From Corynespora cassiicola (Eukaryota > Ascomycota > Dothideomycetes > Pleosporales > Corynesporascaceae): 64,000 bases of DNA. Location of the stretch: NCBI GenBank assembly GCA_022059125.1, contig JAEUWY010000002.1:992001-1056000 (forward strand). Direction: 5' to 3'. The notes under the pieces are model-generated. The model did no database searches. It was not told where the DNA came from and saw only the letters and a list, made by a program, of their open reading frames with translations. The translations under genes and the position numbers were made by a program. Shown here one piece after another: positions 23,797 through 34,769 of this stretch; position 1 is the first letter of the stretch, and every line of letters starts with the position of its first letter.

Positions 23797-25727
23797 ATGT
23801 GGGCGAGAAGACTCTTCTCACGCACACTCGCTCGCCACAAAATTTCCCTGTCGCCGCCCTACGCTGCCCGCTGCTCTCATATATCGCCCTTTGCCAACCT
23901 CAGGATGGCCTCGACGCTCCCCCGCCTCCCCATCTTCGAAGCCATCAAGAAGCACGATGCCCAGTCCACCGCCATCGTGCACTCGCTGTCCGGCCGCACC
24001 TTTACATACGGAGAGCTGGTGAACGATGTCGCGGCCGCAAAGGACAAGCTGCAGCGGAACACAAATGGCAAGAGTGCTGTGGGTGAGAGGATAGCGTTCC
24101 TGGTCGAGAACGGGTACGACTATGTAGGTGCGCATTATTCTTACCCCCACCCATGCTCCCTGAGCTTGATGTTGATCAATTGGCAGTGACACTGTTGTCC
24201 ATCCTCGCTGCCCATGCCATCGCCGTCCCGCTGTCGCCAACACATCCCGCCCACGAGCTGAGATACATACTGGATCAGAGTGGTTCGCTCATGCTGCTGT
24301 CATCTGAAAAGTTTCAAGATAAGGCAGATGAGGTGCTAAAGGAGGGCATGGAGACGACTCCGATAAACTACAAGCAAGAGAAGATTATGATGGGCAAGAC
24401 GGATGACTATGTCACGTTGGAGGAGCCCGAGAGTGATCAGGGTGGCATGATGCTGTACACATCCGGAACCACGAGCCGGCCAAAGGGCGTACTTCTTCCA
24501 TTGGACGTGCTTACGGCGCAGTCCATGTCTCTACTCGAAGCCTGGGATTACAACAGCAAAGACGTCTTGCTTCACGTTCTTCCGCTGCACCACATCCACG
24601 GCACGATAAACGCGCTGCTGACGCCGCTGTATGTGGGCAGCACGATAGAGTTCCAGTTCCCCTTCAACGCCACGGCTGCTTGGGAGCGCCTTGCAGCTCC
24701 CTTCCTCCCGAACCCCGACCCCTCGAAGAAGCCCATCACTTTCCTGACCGTGGTCCCCACCATTTATACCCGCCTCCTCGCGTCGCACTCGGGGCTCTCG
24801 CCAGAGCTACAGGCCGCCACCAAGACGGCGCTCCACCCATCCAACCTGCGCCTCAACATCTCCGGCTCCGCCGCCCTCCCCACGCCCGTAAAATCGGCAT
24901 GGACCGAACTCAGCGGCGGCAATGTCCTCCTCGAGCGCTACGGCATGACTGAAGTCGGCATGGCCCTCTCCTGCGGCCTCTCCTTCGCAGACCGCGTCGA
25001 CGGCTCAGTAGGCTGGCCCCTGCCCTCGGTGCAGGCGCGCCTCGTCGACACGGAAACGGGAGCCATCATCAACGAGGGCGAGGAGGTGGACCCCGAGACG
25101 GGTCGCGAGCGCCACGGCGAGATCCAGCTCCGCGGCCCCACCATCTTCCGCGAGTACTGGAGCAATCCGGAGGCCACGAGCAAGGAGTTTGTCGACGATG
25201 CGGATGGCGAGGGCAAGTGGTTCAAGACGGGCGACGTCGCCGTGCGCCGGTTCGTCGATACTGCGGGGAAGAGCGAGCAGCCGTGGGCAAAGGGACCGCT
25301 GTACTTCATCCAGGGCCGCAAGTCCGCCGACATCATCAAGACGGGCGGCGAGAAGGTGTCTGCGCTCGAGATTGAGCGCGAGATGCTGTCCCTGCCGCAA
25401 GTGTCCGAGGTCGCCGTCGTGGGCTTGCCCTCGGAGGCGTGGGGCCAAAAGGTCGCGGCCGTCGTCGTGCTCTCGGAGCAGGGCAAGACGGCGGGTCGCG
25501 GCGGCAAGGCTTGGAGCGCCCTCGACATGCGCAGGGCGCTCAAGGAGATTCTCGCAAACTACAAGATCCCCCAGGAGATGAAGGTGGTGGAGAGCATCCC
25601 ACGGAATGCCATGGGCAAGATTAATAAGAAGCAGCTTGTCAAGCAGATTTGGGGGGAGCCCGTCGAGGCTGTGCATGCCAACGGGAGTGCTAATGGAGCT
25701 GTCGTGGTCCCGAATGGGAGTGTATGA
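23797..25727 (+). CDS. Malonyl-CoA synthetase-like acyl-CoA synthetase (ACSF3-type)
   Basis: Exons 23797-24127 and 24187-25727 (59-nt intron) encode 623 residues. The ANL-superfamily motifs appear in order: LYTSGTTSRPKGVLLP (P-loop), YGMTEVGMALS, FKTGDVAV, GRKSADIIKTGGEKVSALEIE and NAMGKINKKQ with the catalytic Lys. The ordering and the RKSADIIK region fit the mitochondrial malonyl/methylmalonyl-CoA synthetase group (ACSF3) better than long-chain synthetases, though the substrate is inferred. The N-terminus MWARRLFSRTLARHKISL is a good mitochondrial presequence. An ATG at 23905 (MASTLPRLP) could give a shorter, cytosolic form. Confidence 0.9.
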
Positions 25728-25963
25728 GTATAATATGTGTATATGTGTGTTTTTGCATCGACAATGGCTAGATCGGGAGGCTATTTGGAAAAGGGACAAG
25801 GAAAAAAGAAGACCATCCATATGCATCGTTTTGAGTACTGAAATGTATAATATGCAACATCTACGCTACCTGCAATTCTAGTAAACTTGACGAAAAGAAA
25901 AAATCACCCCTTGTGGTAGCAGCTCCTCGTAAGAAGCCAGTGACGCACCCTATGCACCCCTCC

Positions 25964-27133
25964 CTACATGACCGCAAAAGCACTGCAATAGGATACACTG
26001 CTATCCCTCAGACTCGTAACCAACTCACTCCTCTCATACCGCACAAACTTCATCCTCCCCTTATCCTCGGCACCGAAGCCCTCCGCCCTCTCCACCGCCG
26101 CCATAAACACTCCAATGGGATGCCGTCCACAAACGGTATTCTTCGTCCTCTGCAGCTGCTCCAAAAACCGCTGATGCGACCCGGACTCGACCGCATCCAT
26201 GCTCTCCTGGTCCACCGCCGCGATGCTCTCGTGGATCTTCCAGTCCTTGGAGACGGCCGAGGCGGAACGCAGGTTCCCGGCCGCACCGCCGTCCGGGGGC
26301 TGGTACCACGTGTAGCGGAAGCGCGAGCCCCAGTGGCAGAAGTCGGAGCTGATGACGAAGATGTTGGCTGGGTCGGAGAGGTATGGGGCTAGGAGGGTGC
26401 CGTAGGTTTGCTCGGTTTGGGGACTTGTGTTGCCGATCATTATGGGGGTGAGTTTGATGGATGTGGGGTCGGATTGGAAAGAGGGGTTTTTGCTGGAGGG
26501 GAGTGGGTTAGCTGGATGTTTGGGGAGGGTTGTGAGGAGAGGGGAAAGGTTACAGGGCGAGCATCTTGTAGATGTATGGGAGGTGCATTTCTAGACTGTG
26601 TTCTGCTTCGTCGACGTCTAGGCTCATGATTTCGAGGTTCCATTGCTGCTTTATTTGGCTGACGAGGTCTTTGTCGATTGTTAGGTCGCCGAGGGGGGTT
26701 TCGTACTTATCGCAGGCGGTCGTTGCGGCGCCTTCGAGGTAGTGGTGGTGCGAGGGTCCGAGGAGAAAGACTCGCTTTCTATGATAAAAAGTCAACTTTT
26801 GCTGTACTTTTGCTAGAGAAGAGGTATTCCTCACGCTGCGGCCCAGTCAACGCTCTTGTAGGCCCATGCTGCAGCCGGTCCAGAGTAAGCATATCCAGCG
26901 TGCCTGCGTGTCATGAGCCTCTGTCCTTCCAAGCTTCACAGAATAGCATACGGGGCAATTATAGCTCGTGCATTGGGGGTAGGAATCGAGACGTCTCCTT
27001 GCTGGGACGAGGTGGTGCCGATCGGCGTAGTGGTATCGGGGACTTGGGCCAGCCAGCCATCGAGCTGCTGTGAGAGCCTGGCACCGCTGCTTTCGTACCA
27101 CGAGCCGGCATGGGAAGCTTCACGGATAGCCAT
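25964..27133 (-). CDS. MHO1: MEMO1/Mho1-family protein
   Basis: Exons 27133-26952, 26903-26835, 26778-26554 and 26492-25964 (introns 48, 56 and 61 nt) encode 334 residues, the family length. Signatures are SHAGSWYE at the start, the iron/copper-site motif [32 protein letters not shown], the Cys/His motif [10 protein letters not shown], and [14 protein letters not shown]. Memo proteins bind reduced copper or iron and are linked to redox control and cell signalling. In yeast the homologue is a cytosolic protein of unclear enzymatic role. An upstream ATG at 27244 would add 37 residues, but the family start matches [10 protein letters not shown]. Confidence 0.94.
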
Positions 27134-27797
27134 GTTGCAGACAGATAAGCAGTGTTTGTGTGAGAGGCTGGATTGCAAGTGCAGCGGGAGCTTCAGCGGG
27201 GTAGGTGTTGAGATGGTGGGGTACCCGGAGCTCCTGGCTCTCATGCAGGTCTGAGCGACGTCACGCTATCCGGGGCATTTCGTAGCGGATCTCCCGCAGC
27301 TGTGTCTTGCGCATAGCTAGACTGACTTTGGTTTGGCATTTGCCGTTTGATCGTACCAAGACTCTCTTCACGCAGGTGTGTCATGTTCTGCGTGTGATTA
27401 CGAGTGCAGCTCTGCCTGCTTGATGTGTTAACCAAGACGAAGAATGCACAGGTCGAAGAAGATGCTAGGTCAGTCAACTTGATTTGATTAAAAGTATTCA
27501 AGATGCTGCAAACCGATCCATGACCACATCAATCTTGGTCAAGTCCATGTTGAAGCGTTGTGCTGTTCTGCCCCGAACCCCGTCCTGTCCAGGCCCCTCG
27601 ACGCGACCGCGTTCCTTCGCGAGCACAGGTCGCGTCAGGGCGCAGGCCAGCCTCCACCTGAGATCATCCACCTCCGCGCCCAGCTTCAGCCCTTCTTCCT
27701 TACACACCACGCATTCCACCGCACGTCCTCACCGTCCTTGTGCATTAGAAATCCATTCGCTCTCGCCAAAACCATAAAGCCCAGCAAATCTGCTACC
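27134..27797. other. Divergent intergenic region, MEMO1 and Cys-cluster gene promoters
   Basis: 664 bp between two divergent genes. A 240-bp open frame runs into the ATG at 27798, but its composition does not look coding. No TATA box is obvious. Confidence 0.4.
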
Positions 27798-28521
27798 ATG
27801 GTCCTCAAGCGCAAGCGATCCGTCGACGAGTCTCCGCTCTCCCTGTCCAGCTTTGGCGGCTTCGCCTCCACCCCCGAAGCGCAATCGCCCGCACATGGCT
27901 TCGACAACCCCATGGACGTAGATGCCCCTCCGACCCTTCATTCCAGCCGTTTTACGTGGGACTTCGCCAATGCAACGCGGACAAAGGGCTCCGACTGGGG
28001 GCTGAGAACGCGAAAGAGGTTCCGTGACAACCGTCCCGACGAGCGCGCTATACATGGTACGCATCCTCTTCTTGGTGTTTTTCGACTCTGCAAAAAGCAT
28101 ATAGCTAATTAATGAGACAGCAAACACACTTCAAAAGCTCTTTGCGGCCCAGCGTGACCATCTCGACGCATCCCCTACGCCGGCTGACGAGCCCGTCCCT
28201 CAGCCTGCCCCTGTTGTCGAGAAGGTCCAAAAGTCGACTCTTCACTCATTCTGGAAGCTCCCTGCACCCCCTGTCCAGCCGTCGCAATTCCAAGCCCAGC
28301 GGCAAGCCCAGCCCCAATGTCACGGTCCGAAATGCGAGGATTGCGATGCGCCATTGGAAGACGTAGTTGACGGCATGGAGATTGATGGAGGCATGGCTGA
28401 GAGCCCCTTTGCTTGTAATGAGTGTGGACGCAGTGTCTGCAGCACGTGTGCAGTAGTGTCGAATGCGAGGCTCTGTCTGCAGTGTGCTACTTCCAGCCAT
28501 CAGTCACGGCGCTGGTGGTAA
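27798..28521 (+). CDS. Hypothetical protein with C-terminal Cys cluster
   Basis: Exons 27798-28056 and 28121-28521 (64-nt intron) encode 219 residues. The N-terminus MVLKRKRSVDESPLSLSS is basic and NLS-like. A middle segment HSFWKLPAPPVQPSQF is Pro/Gln-rich. The last 70 residues hold a set of Cys pairs: CHGPKC, CEDCDAP, CNECGRSVCSTC and CLQC, with a spacing that suggests a RING/FYVE-like or zinc-ribbon binding site. It ends HQSRRWW. The basic leader suggests a nuclear protein. No specific family was recognised. Single-gene context, so function is not inferable. Confidence 0.75.
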
Positions 28522-28958
28522 AAGTACAGAATGGTCCTGGTAGAGGATGTTTTCAACAATTAGGATGGGTTGGTGTTCAAAAGGCAAGGTTTGATTAACG
28601 ATATCCGGTCATAGTCACGAAGGCGTTACAGGGCATGGGATGCATCTCGGGTTAGGCGTCCAGCGATATAAGTCCATCACCATGTTGAACAGTATTGTTC
28701 TGCTCTTATAAATAAGTCTTGCTCAGTCATATAAGATATGTACTAGTGTTACTTGGAACAACTGCTCACTGATATTATGATCGGAGTGCATTCTATAATA
28801 CAGTATCTATCCAGGTGCTGCCGAGTCACTGCTCCTCAACCGCAAAGTGCGGGAGTGCGTCGTCTCTTTCCATCTCCAGTATATCTTACATATCCAGCGC
28901 CCACAAGTTCAGATCCACCCTTCACGAGCACCCCTCATCTCTACAACCCGCCTCCCTC
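28522..28958. other. Intergenic region between convergent genes
   Basis: This AT-rich gap contains the 3' flanks of the Cys-cluster gene and of the small mitochondrial protein gene. No coding signal was found. Confidence 0.45.
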
Positions 28959-29549
28959 TTAATCTCCATGCGTAACACTCTCCTCCAGCGCCAAAACCGC
29001 CTGCTCCAACTCCCTAATCCTCTGCCCAACCCTCCTCTTCACCTCCTCCGCCACCGCCCTATCACCCCCCTCCAACACCCCATTATAGTACTCTAGCAAC
29101 CGATCCAACTCCTCCCTTGCCGCCGCCCGGTCATCCGCCGCATAAGTAGTATTCTTCTCCGTCTCCTCGGTCGCAATCTCAAACTCGTCGCGCGCCGTGC
29201 CGTACAGCTCCTGGATCGTCTCAATGGCCTCCCCGATCTTGCGCGCTGCCTCGGGATCCGTGGTCGCGCCTGCGGGCTCCTCGTTGGCGGACTGGCGCTG
29301 CAGGGCGGAGCGCGTGAAGGTGCGGACCGAGGAGAGCGTGTAGGGCGTCGAGAAGTGCGTCCAGTTGGTTGTGGAGGCGAGGAGGGAGATGTTGCGCGCG
29401 GAGTAGGGAGGTGGAGGGGAGGGGGTGCGCCGCGAGAGTTGGGAGACGGGGCGGGTGATTTGAGAGGAGCGGAGGGCGGCGGTGGGGGGTGTGGTGGTGG
29501 TCCGCAGGAGGGTGCGGAGAGCTGGGGCACGCGCGGGCATGGCGGGCAT
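28959..29549 (-). CDS. Small mitochondrial-looking coiled-coil protein
   Basis: A single exon of 196 residues. The first 90 residues are Arg/Ser/Thr/Pro-rich, with no acidic residues near the start (MPAMPARAPALRTLLRTTTT), as in mitochondrial presequences. The C-terminal 100 residues form a charged, heptad-like helix (ARKIGEAIETIQELYGTARD to AVLALEESVTHGD) consistent with a coiled coil. No family is recognised. Length and two-part structure recall small matrix or inner-membrane assembly factors. The ORF is flanked by 437 bp and 572 bp of non-coding DNA. Confidence 0.6.
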   Translation of the reverse strand: MPAMPARAPALRTLLRTTTTPPTAALRSSQITRPVSQLSRRTPSPPPPYSARNISLLASTTNWTHFSTPYTLSSVRTFTRSALQRQSANEEPAGATTDPEAARKIGEAIETIQELYGTARDEFEIATEETEKNTTYAADDRAAAREELDRLLEYYNGVLEGGDRAVAEEVKRRVGQRIRELEQAVLALEESVTHGD

Positions 29550-30121
29550 GGTGGTGGTGGATTTGTGGTATAGAGCGCCCCGCTGACAATTGGATGAAGA
29601 TAGGGAAAAGATGCGAAAATGAGAGCGTGAGACTCGTCGATATTGAGGTTCGAGGTAGCAGAGGTAGACTTGGGTGTTGAGCTGGGAAATATGTCATCGA
29701 CCGAGGCGGTGGTGGTTGGCAGAATCCTCGCGTCTCGGGTTAGCCCGTAAATACGCGCTCCAAGCCCCCAGGTGCAAGTCAGGGGCAAAATGAGCAAGTA
29801 GTATCGACTGTGAAGCTCTACAAAGTCTTTCTACGACGTGTTTTCTATTCTCCTTCCATAAGTTGAGTGGCTCTTCTAGGGAGTACGTCTGAGAATCGTG
29901 CTCGCCAAGCGTATCCTCCAACACTTCTCTGGTGCTTTGGTACCTTTCCCCACTTGTTGCCCCGCTCCGGCTGCGGCTATCAACTACAATACTCCAACAA
30001 GCGGCGCGGTCCGCTTCTTCACGCTTACGCATTTGCCTATACCATCTTACAATTCAGAGTTGGCAAAGTATATATACCGTGTAATTTGTCATTTCGACAT
30101 GATTGCACGAATAGCATCGCC
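29550..30121. other. Intergenic region upstream of tRNA-Val
   Basis: Promoter side of the coiled-coil gene on the minus strand and 5' flank of the tRNA. No gene was found. Confidence 0.45.
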
Positions 30122-30212
30122 GCGGGAGTAGTCTAGTGGTTATGATGTCTGCTTTACATTCTAAACCAATGTATTGCGCAGAAGGTCGAGGGTTCAATTC
30201 CCTCCTTCCGTA
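30122..30212 (+). tRNA. tRNA-Val (anticodon UAC), with an 18-nt intron
   Basis: Acceptor stem GCGGGAG pairs with CTTCCGT (30205-30211, two G-U wobbles), and the discriminator is A at 30212. The B-box-like T arm is GAGGG-TTCAATT-CCCTC. The anticodon stem TCTGC/GCAGA closes a loop whose anticodon is TAC (30155-30157). The intron 30159-30176 sits at the canonical position 37/38. A-box-like TAGTCTAGTGG is in the D arm. It is a typical nuclear Pol III gene with a T-run shortly downstream. Confidence 0.88.
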
Positions 30213-30473
30213 CTCATCTTTTTGCCCTTTTTTGCGGCTCACATGTTCTTCTCAGTTCTATTGTTGAAAACGCCTATACATATGTTGCAATCAGTAAAAC
30301 AGTCACTTTTATTTTTATCAAATGTCTAGTGTATCCGCAAGCCCTGCGTTTGGTTAGAGATAATGGCCTGCCTCTTCGAGGTTTATCCGGTACTTCAAAC
30401 TAATAGCCCATACCAGGAAAAGAATATACATTCAGAGCAATATACAACTAGAAACATGATTTGTATCCCTGTA

Positions 30474-33400
30474 TCACTGCTGCCGCGGTTGTGGTAGTTG
30501 TGTGTGCTTAGCACTCCAGCTCTGCATCGGCCTTCTCATACCCAACGCCCTCGGTGGTCCTGTTCGACTGTGCAACTGTCCAACCGAGGTCGAGTGGAAT
30601 GTTGATGCCGGTCGAAACTCTGATGCGGCACCAAGAGAACGAGGCTTCTTCGTAGGGCTGTCGACTACACCGGCGTCACCTTCGACGTTAGCCCTTTCTG
30701 GCGACCCGTCTTCATCATCATCCGTCGTCTTTACTGGTGAACTGGAAAGCAATACGTATTTAGTGCTTGCTTCTTCTGGCTCTGCTTCAAGCTTCTTCGG
30801 TTTTCCCATCATTGGTGTGCTCCTGGGACGATGGCTAGAGAACGATGGGGGTTGGTAAGGCCGGGACGGTTGGGACGGTTGAGATGACAAACGCTGGACA
30901 TTTGATATGTCTACAAGAGGTGCTTGATGCGAAGTCGATGACTGAGAACGTTTGAGGGTAGCTTCTCTGCGTGTAGTTGGCACCGGCTCTTCTGAGACTG
31001 TTCCTCCAGGTCGAGAGAAAAAGCTTGTGATACTACCTTGTCCAGTTGGCCTGGGCTTCACTCCCTTTCGCTGTATTGACTTTGTCTTATTTTCTTGTAC
31101 TCCTTTGAACGCAGCTTGACTCGCGTTTGCGTTTGCCGCACTGGCAAGCATTCGCACGGACTCTGCTTCATCCTGGATGGTTTTGAGGTCCCGAGCGGTA
31201 GTGAAGCCACCGATTCCGCCTCGCATGGTTGCTGTTGACACGGAAAACCCGGACGTGTTCTGCATAGTTACTGAGTGGACTGTATTGCTGGACCGCGCTG
31301 AATTGAAGTCGTCAGTTCTCCTGCGTTTCCAAGGCGGTTGGTTCCCTTCCTTGCTGGCATACGAATTCCACTGTGTGTCTTCTCCATCAATCTCTTCTCT
31401 GGTAAGCGGGTATTGATCATCCTCTACACGCTCGAGCAGCTTCCGGGCAGCCTCAACATCCTCAATTCCTGGGCATGGTCTGTGGAGGATCTGGCTTAGA
31501 TCTTGAATGACGGAACAGCCAATAGTCGGTCCTCGTGCGCTGAAATATTTCTGAATGCTGCGAGACGCTATAAATTTTGACACGGTTGTCTCTTCTTGCT
31601 TCGACTGCTTCACAGGACAACTCAGATAAAGGAATGCCTTCGCCCGTGTCATACCAACATACAGCAACCGTCTCTCCTCATCGTGATCCTCAGCTCTCGA
31701 ATGTGGTATGGACCCATCATACACAGCTGGTATAAAAACCACTGGCCATTCAAGGCCCTTTGCTGCATGGATCGTTGAGATTGTTACTTGGTCCACAATT
31801 TCACCATCCGATGTTTCCTTTTCCGTGGTAAGGGCCACATTTGCCAGAAATTTCGATAGAACATCAGCCGCCGTGTCAGCTCGTTGCTCAACACCATCAA
31901 CCTCCGGCAATGTATCGTCGGCGAAACCTCCCTCTAATATTGCAGATGTCATTTGACTTGCTTGCGTCCCTAGTTCTTCGACATTATCCCAGCGTTCTTG
32001 CCAATTTTCCTTGTGCGTTTTCTTCAGATATGCCTCATACGAGGTTTTCTGAAGAATGTGAGTGATGAGATCGAAAAGATCGCATTTCTCCCCTTCGGGT
32101 GGCAAAAGCTTCTTTCGCGAGGTCAAGATGAGGTTGACGAACTCATCGATGCCTTTCTGAGCCTGGGTGGAGATCTTGCTTCGAGGTTTACTCCTGCCTC
32201 GTGCACAGTCAAGAATCAGTTTCCAGAGCGTACATTTCTTCGACTCTGCCTCTTCGAGTAATGCCTTGACTGTAACATCTCCAATCTGACGTGATGGCAC
32301 GTTGATAATACGAACAAGGGCATCGTTGTGTTCAGGTTGATTGATGACTCGCAAGTAGTCCAATATAGGTTTGATCTCGGCGCGGTCGAAAAATCTGGTC
32401 CCGCCAACCATCCTGTATGGTATTCCTTCTCGTCCAAGCATCCGCTCGATCGACGATGATAGGGTCGAAGATCTTACCAAGATTGCATAATCATTGAGGT
32501 TTAAAAGGCCGGATGCGAGAGTCTTCGAACGCCGGATCTCCTGCACAATCCACTGTGCTTCTAGAGACGCCGTAGCGAGATGTCGGAGTGTTGGCTGCTC
32601 TCCGACACAATGTGTTGCGATCAAAGGTTTGTTGGGCCGGCTATCATCTTGTTCGATGACTGCCAAAGCAGTAGTAAGAATGCAGCCAGATGATCGGTAA
32701 TTGTTTTCAAGATTAATGACGATTGATTCGGGGTAATCTTCTCGCATCCGCAACAGATTCCTGATCTCTGCCGACCGAAAGCTGTAGATACTTTGGTCTG
32801 GATCGCCAACAATCGTTATACGTCTCGTCTGTTGGGCCAGAAGCTTCATCAAATCGTATTGTACGTTGTTTGTGTCTTGATATTCGTCAATCAGCACAGC
32901 CTCTATTCCAGAAGCGCAAGTCGGGTGCCGCCGTAAGAGATCTGCACAGCGAAGCAAAAGATCATCATAGTCAAGCAGATTTGATGCTTTGAGTGTATCC
33001 TCGTACTCTGTGTAGATACAGAGAAACTCATGTTGGTCGGCCTTCTTAGTAGTCGTGGCAAACTGCTCTGCCGAAATCCCCTTGGCTTTGAGTCCAGATA
33101 TCCTCGCACGAGCATGGGCCGGGTCGAAATTGTAACGCTGTCTTGTGATGATCCGCTTTATGATCGCCTTGCTGTCGTTGGTGTCTGCAATGCCAAAGTT
33201 CTTTGGTATGCCAATCTCTTGGCCGTATCGCACTAGAAAGCGTCGGGCAACTGAATGAAAGGTCCCCAGGATCAATTTTGATTCGATTCCATCTCCTACA
33301 AAACCACGGATTCTTTCCTTCATTTCACGCGCGGCTTTGATAGTGAAGGTACATACGATAATGTTCCAGGGTCGCAGCCGTTCATGGTTGATGAGATACG

Positions 33401-33524
33401 CGACGCGCGTAGTAAGTGTTTTGGTTTTCCCGGAGCCTGGAGGCGCAAGTACCTGGAGCACAGAAGCAGGGCTAGTCACAGCACTCTTCTGCGCATCATT
33501 CAGACCGTCCAACAAAGCGTCCAT
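30474..33524 (-). CDS. SRS2: Srs2-type UvrD-family DNA helicase
   Basis: A single exon of 1,016 residues. Superfamily-1 motifs run in order: LAPPGSGKTKTLTTRV (I), IDEYQDTNNVQYD (II), GDPDQSIYSFRSAE (III), VTISTIHAAKGLEWPVVFIP (V) and ERRLLYVGMTRAKAFLYLS (VI). This matches the Srs2/PcrA group, which strips Rad51 from ssDNA to limit recombination. The C-terminal third is disordered and has a PIP-box-like QGSITSFF (residues 829-836) and a SUMO-interacting-motif-like YVLLSS followed by acidic residues (about 923-944), as expected for recruitment to SUMO-PCNA. The first ATG gives MDALLDGLNDAQKSAV, a good family start. Confidence 0.93.
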   Translation of the reverse strand: MDALLDGLNDAQKSAVTSPASVLQVLAPPGSGKTKTLTTRVAYLINHERLRPWNIIVCTFTIKAAREMKERIRGFVGDGIESKLILGTFHSVARRFLVRYGQEIGIPKNFGIADTNDSKAIIKRIITRQRYNFDPAHARARISGLKAKGISAEQFATTTKKADQHEFLCIYTEYEDTLKASNLLDYDDLLLRCADLLRRHPTCASGIEAVLIDEYQDTNNVQYDLMKLLAQQTRRITIVGDPDQSIYSFRSAEIRNLLRMREDYPESIVINLENNYRSSGCILTTALAVIEQDDSRPNKPLIATHCVGEQPTLRHLATASLEAQWIVQEIRRSKTLASGLLNLNDYAILVRSSTLSSSIERMLGREGIPYRMVGGTRFFDRAEIKPILDYLRVINQPEHNDALVRIINVPSRQIGDVTVKALLEEAESKKCTLWKLILDCARGRSKPRSKISTQAQKGIDEFVNLILTSRKKLLPPEGEKCDLFDLITHILQKTSYEAYLKKTHKENWQERWDNVEELGTQASQMTSAILEGGFADDTLPEVDGVEQRADTAADVLSKFLANVALTTEKETSDGEIVDQVTISTIHAAKGLEWPVVFIPAVYDGSIPHSRAEDHDEERRLLYVGMTRAKAFLYLSCPVKQSKQEETTVSKFIASRSIQKYFSARGPTIGCSVIQDLSQILHRPCPGIEDVEAARKLLERVEDDQYPLTREEIDGEDTQWNSYASKEGNQPPWKRRRTDDFNSARSSNTVHSVTMQNTSGFSVSTATMRGGIGGFTTARDLKTIQDEAESVRMLASAANANASQAAFKGVQENKTKSIQRKGVKPRPTGQGSITSFFSRPGGTVSEEPVPTTRREATLKRSQSSTSHQAPLVDISNVQRLSSQPSQPSRPYQPPSFSSHRPRSTPMMGKPKKLEAEPEEASTKYVLLSSSPVKTTDDDEDGSPERANVEGDAGVVDSPTKKPRSLGAASEFRPASTFHSTSVGQLHSRTGPPRALGMRRPMQSWSAKHTQLPQPRQQ

Positions 33525-33789
33525 GGATGTCGTTGGCGGTTAGGTGTTGCATGCCAGTGGCGTGGTTGACCGCGATGAGATGAAATCGGCATGGTCTTGG
33601 CAAACGCGAGATCATGTGAATCGAGCCACTATCGATAAGAGCCAGTACCTAGGTGCTCTCCTCGAAAACGTGTTCGATTCATCACAATTCTATTCAGTAG
33701 ATTTACAAATACCCATATCTATAGCGCTGAATTCATATTGTAGATCCCTCGCATATCCATGTCCCTCGTAACATAGGATCTGGCTCAAT

Positions 33790-34769
33790 CTAATCCAAGC
33801 TAGGCGTGATTTTCGGCCTTTTCCTCCGTTCTTTCAATTCTTCCTGGATAGCACCCGCCCTGTTGAGTCCTTCGTACTGTATATATGGTAAGTAATAAGA
33901 ATTTTAACAAGCAAAAAACCAAACCTACAAGAGCCCAAGCTGCGAGAGTCTTTGCATCGCGTGCACCTGCTGAGTTCAGTAAATATTTCTAAACATGTAT
34001 AACGTATATACTGACCCTCTCTCCACAGATCTTCGTAGTCGCATACTCTTAATCTGATCATTTCCCCATCTCCACTTCTTTTCCCTGTCAACTTTCCACG
34101 GAGGTCCTCGATTTCTTGACGATCCAGCTCTTTCTCCCACAAAAATATTGGGATAAACTCATCTGAGCCACCTGGGCTGGGGTACATTGCATTCTTTAAC
34201 GACCTCTCTGTGATCTTAGATTGTTTGAGAGCCAATTCAGTGAGATCAATTAGTTCTGATCTAGGAAGCTTGAAGCCTGTTTCTTCTTCAATCTCCTTAG
34301 CTGCAGCGCCGCTAAATGTTTCGGCATCATCTAGCATTCCAGCTGGAATCTCGACGAACGAAAGGCTACCTGCAGGTAATCGTGGCTGTTCTGTCATCAC
34401 AACAAGCCGCTCATCCCTTGAGTCTTTTGGTCGTAATATCATCAGCATTGCGACACTGCCCCCTCTTAGGAAAGCGATTCCTGGCAGGTCTGCCTTTGCT
34501 TCTTTATTGCGAACCACAGCTTTGAGCTTGACGAAACCAATTTTGGATCGACCAAACCAGTCGACAGATTGAATCGTGATAGAACGGAGCGTATATGGGT
34601 CATCATAAAATGCATGTTCTGGGTCGGTCTTCTGGAGCTTAAGGTTTTGCTGAAGTGCACTTTTCCATGTCCTGAACGCAGGGAAATCCAAAAGCTGCTC
34701 CTTTGTAATGTTTTGGGTCAGGGTGACCTCGACGGGATTTTCAAAACCATCCAGTATGAATGTAGACAT
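33790..34769 (-). CDS. Nudix hydrolase (ADP-sugar pyrophosphatase-like)
   Basis: Exons 34769-34016, 33966-33929 and 33876-33790 (introns 49 and 52 nt) encode 292 residues. The Nudix box reads GMLDDAETFSGAAAKEIEEE followed by TGF, which matches GX5EX7REUXEEXGU except that Lys replaces the usual Arg of RE. The preceding RGGSVAMLMIL and VEIPAG fit the ADP-sugar/ADP-ribose pyrophosphatase group (NUDT5/NUDT14/NUDX14 type). The enzyme would hydrolyse a nucleoside diphosphate sugar. The last two exons are short (38 and 87 nt), and the protein ends KERRKRPKITPSLD, a basic tail. The chosen ATG is the one just before ILDGFENPVEV; an upstream ATG at 34850 is possible. Confidence 0.88.

Noticed and set aside
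30054..30242. 62-codon frame on the minus strand over the tRNA
   Set aside because: It is the antisense of the tRNA-Val gene.
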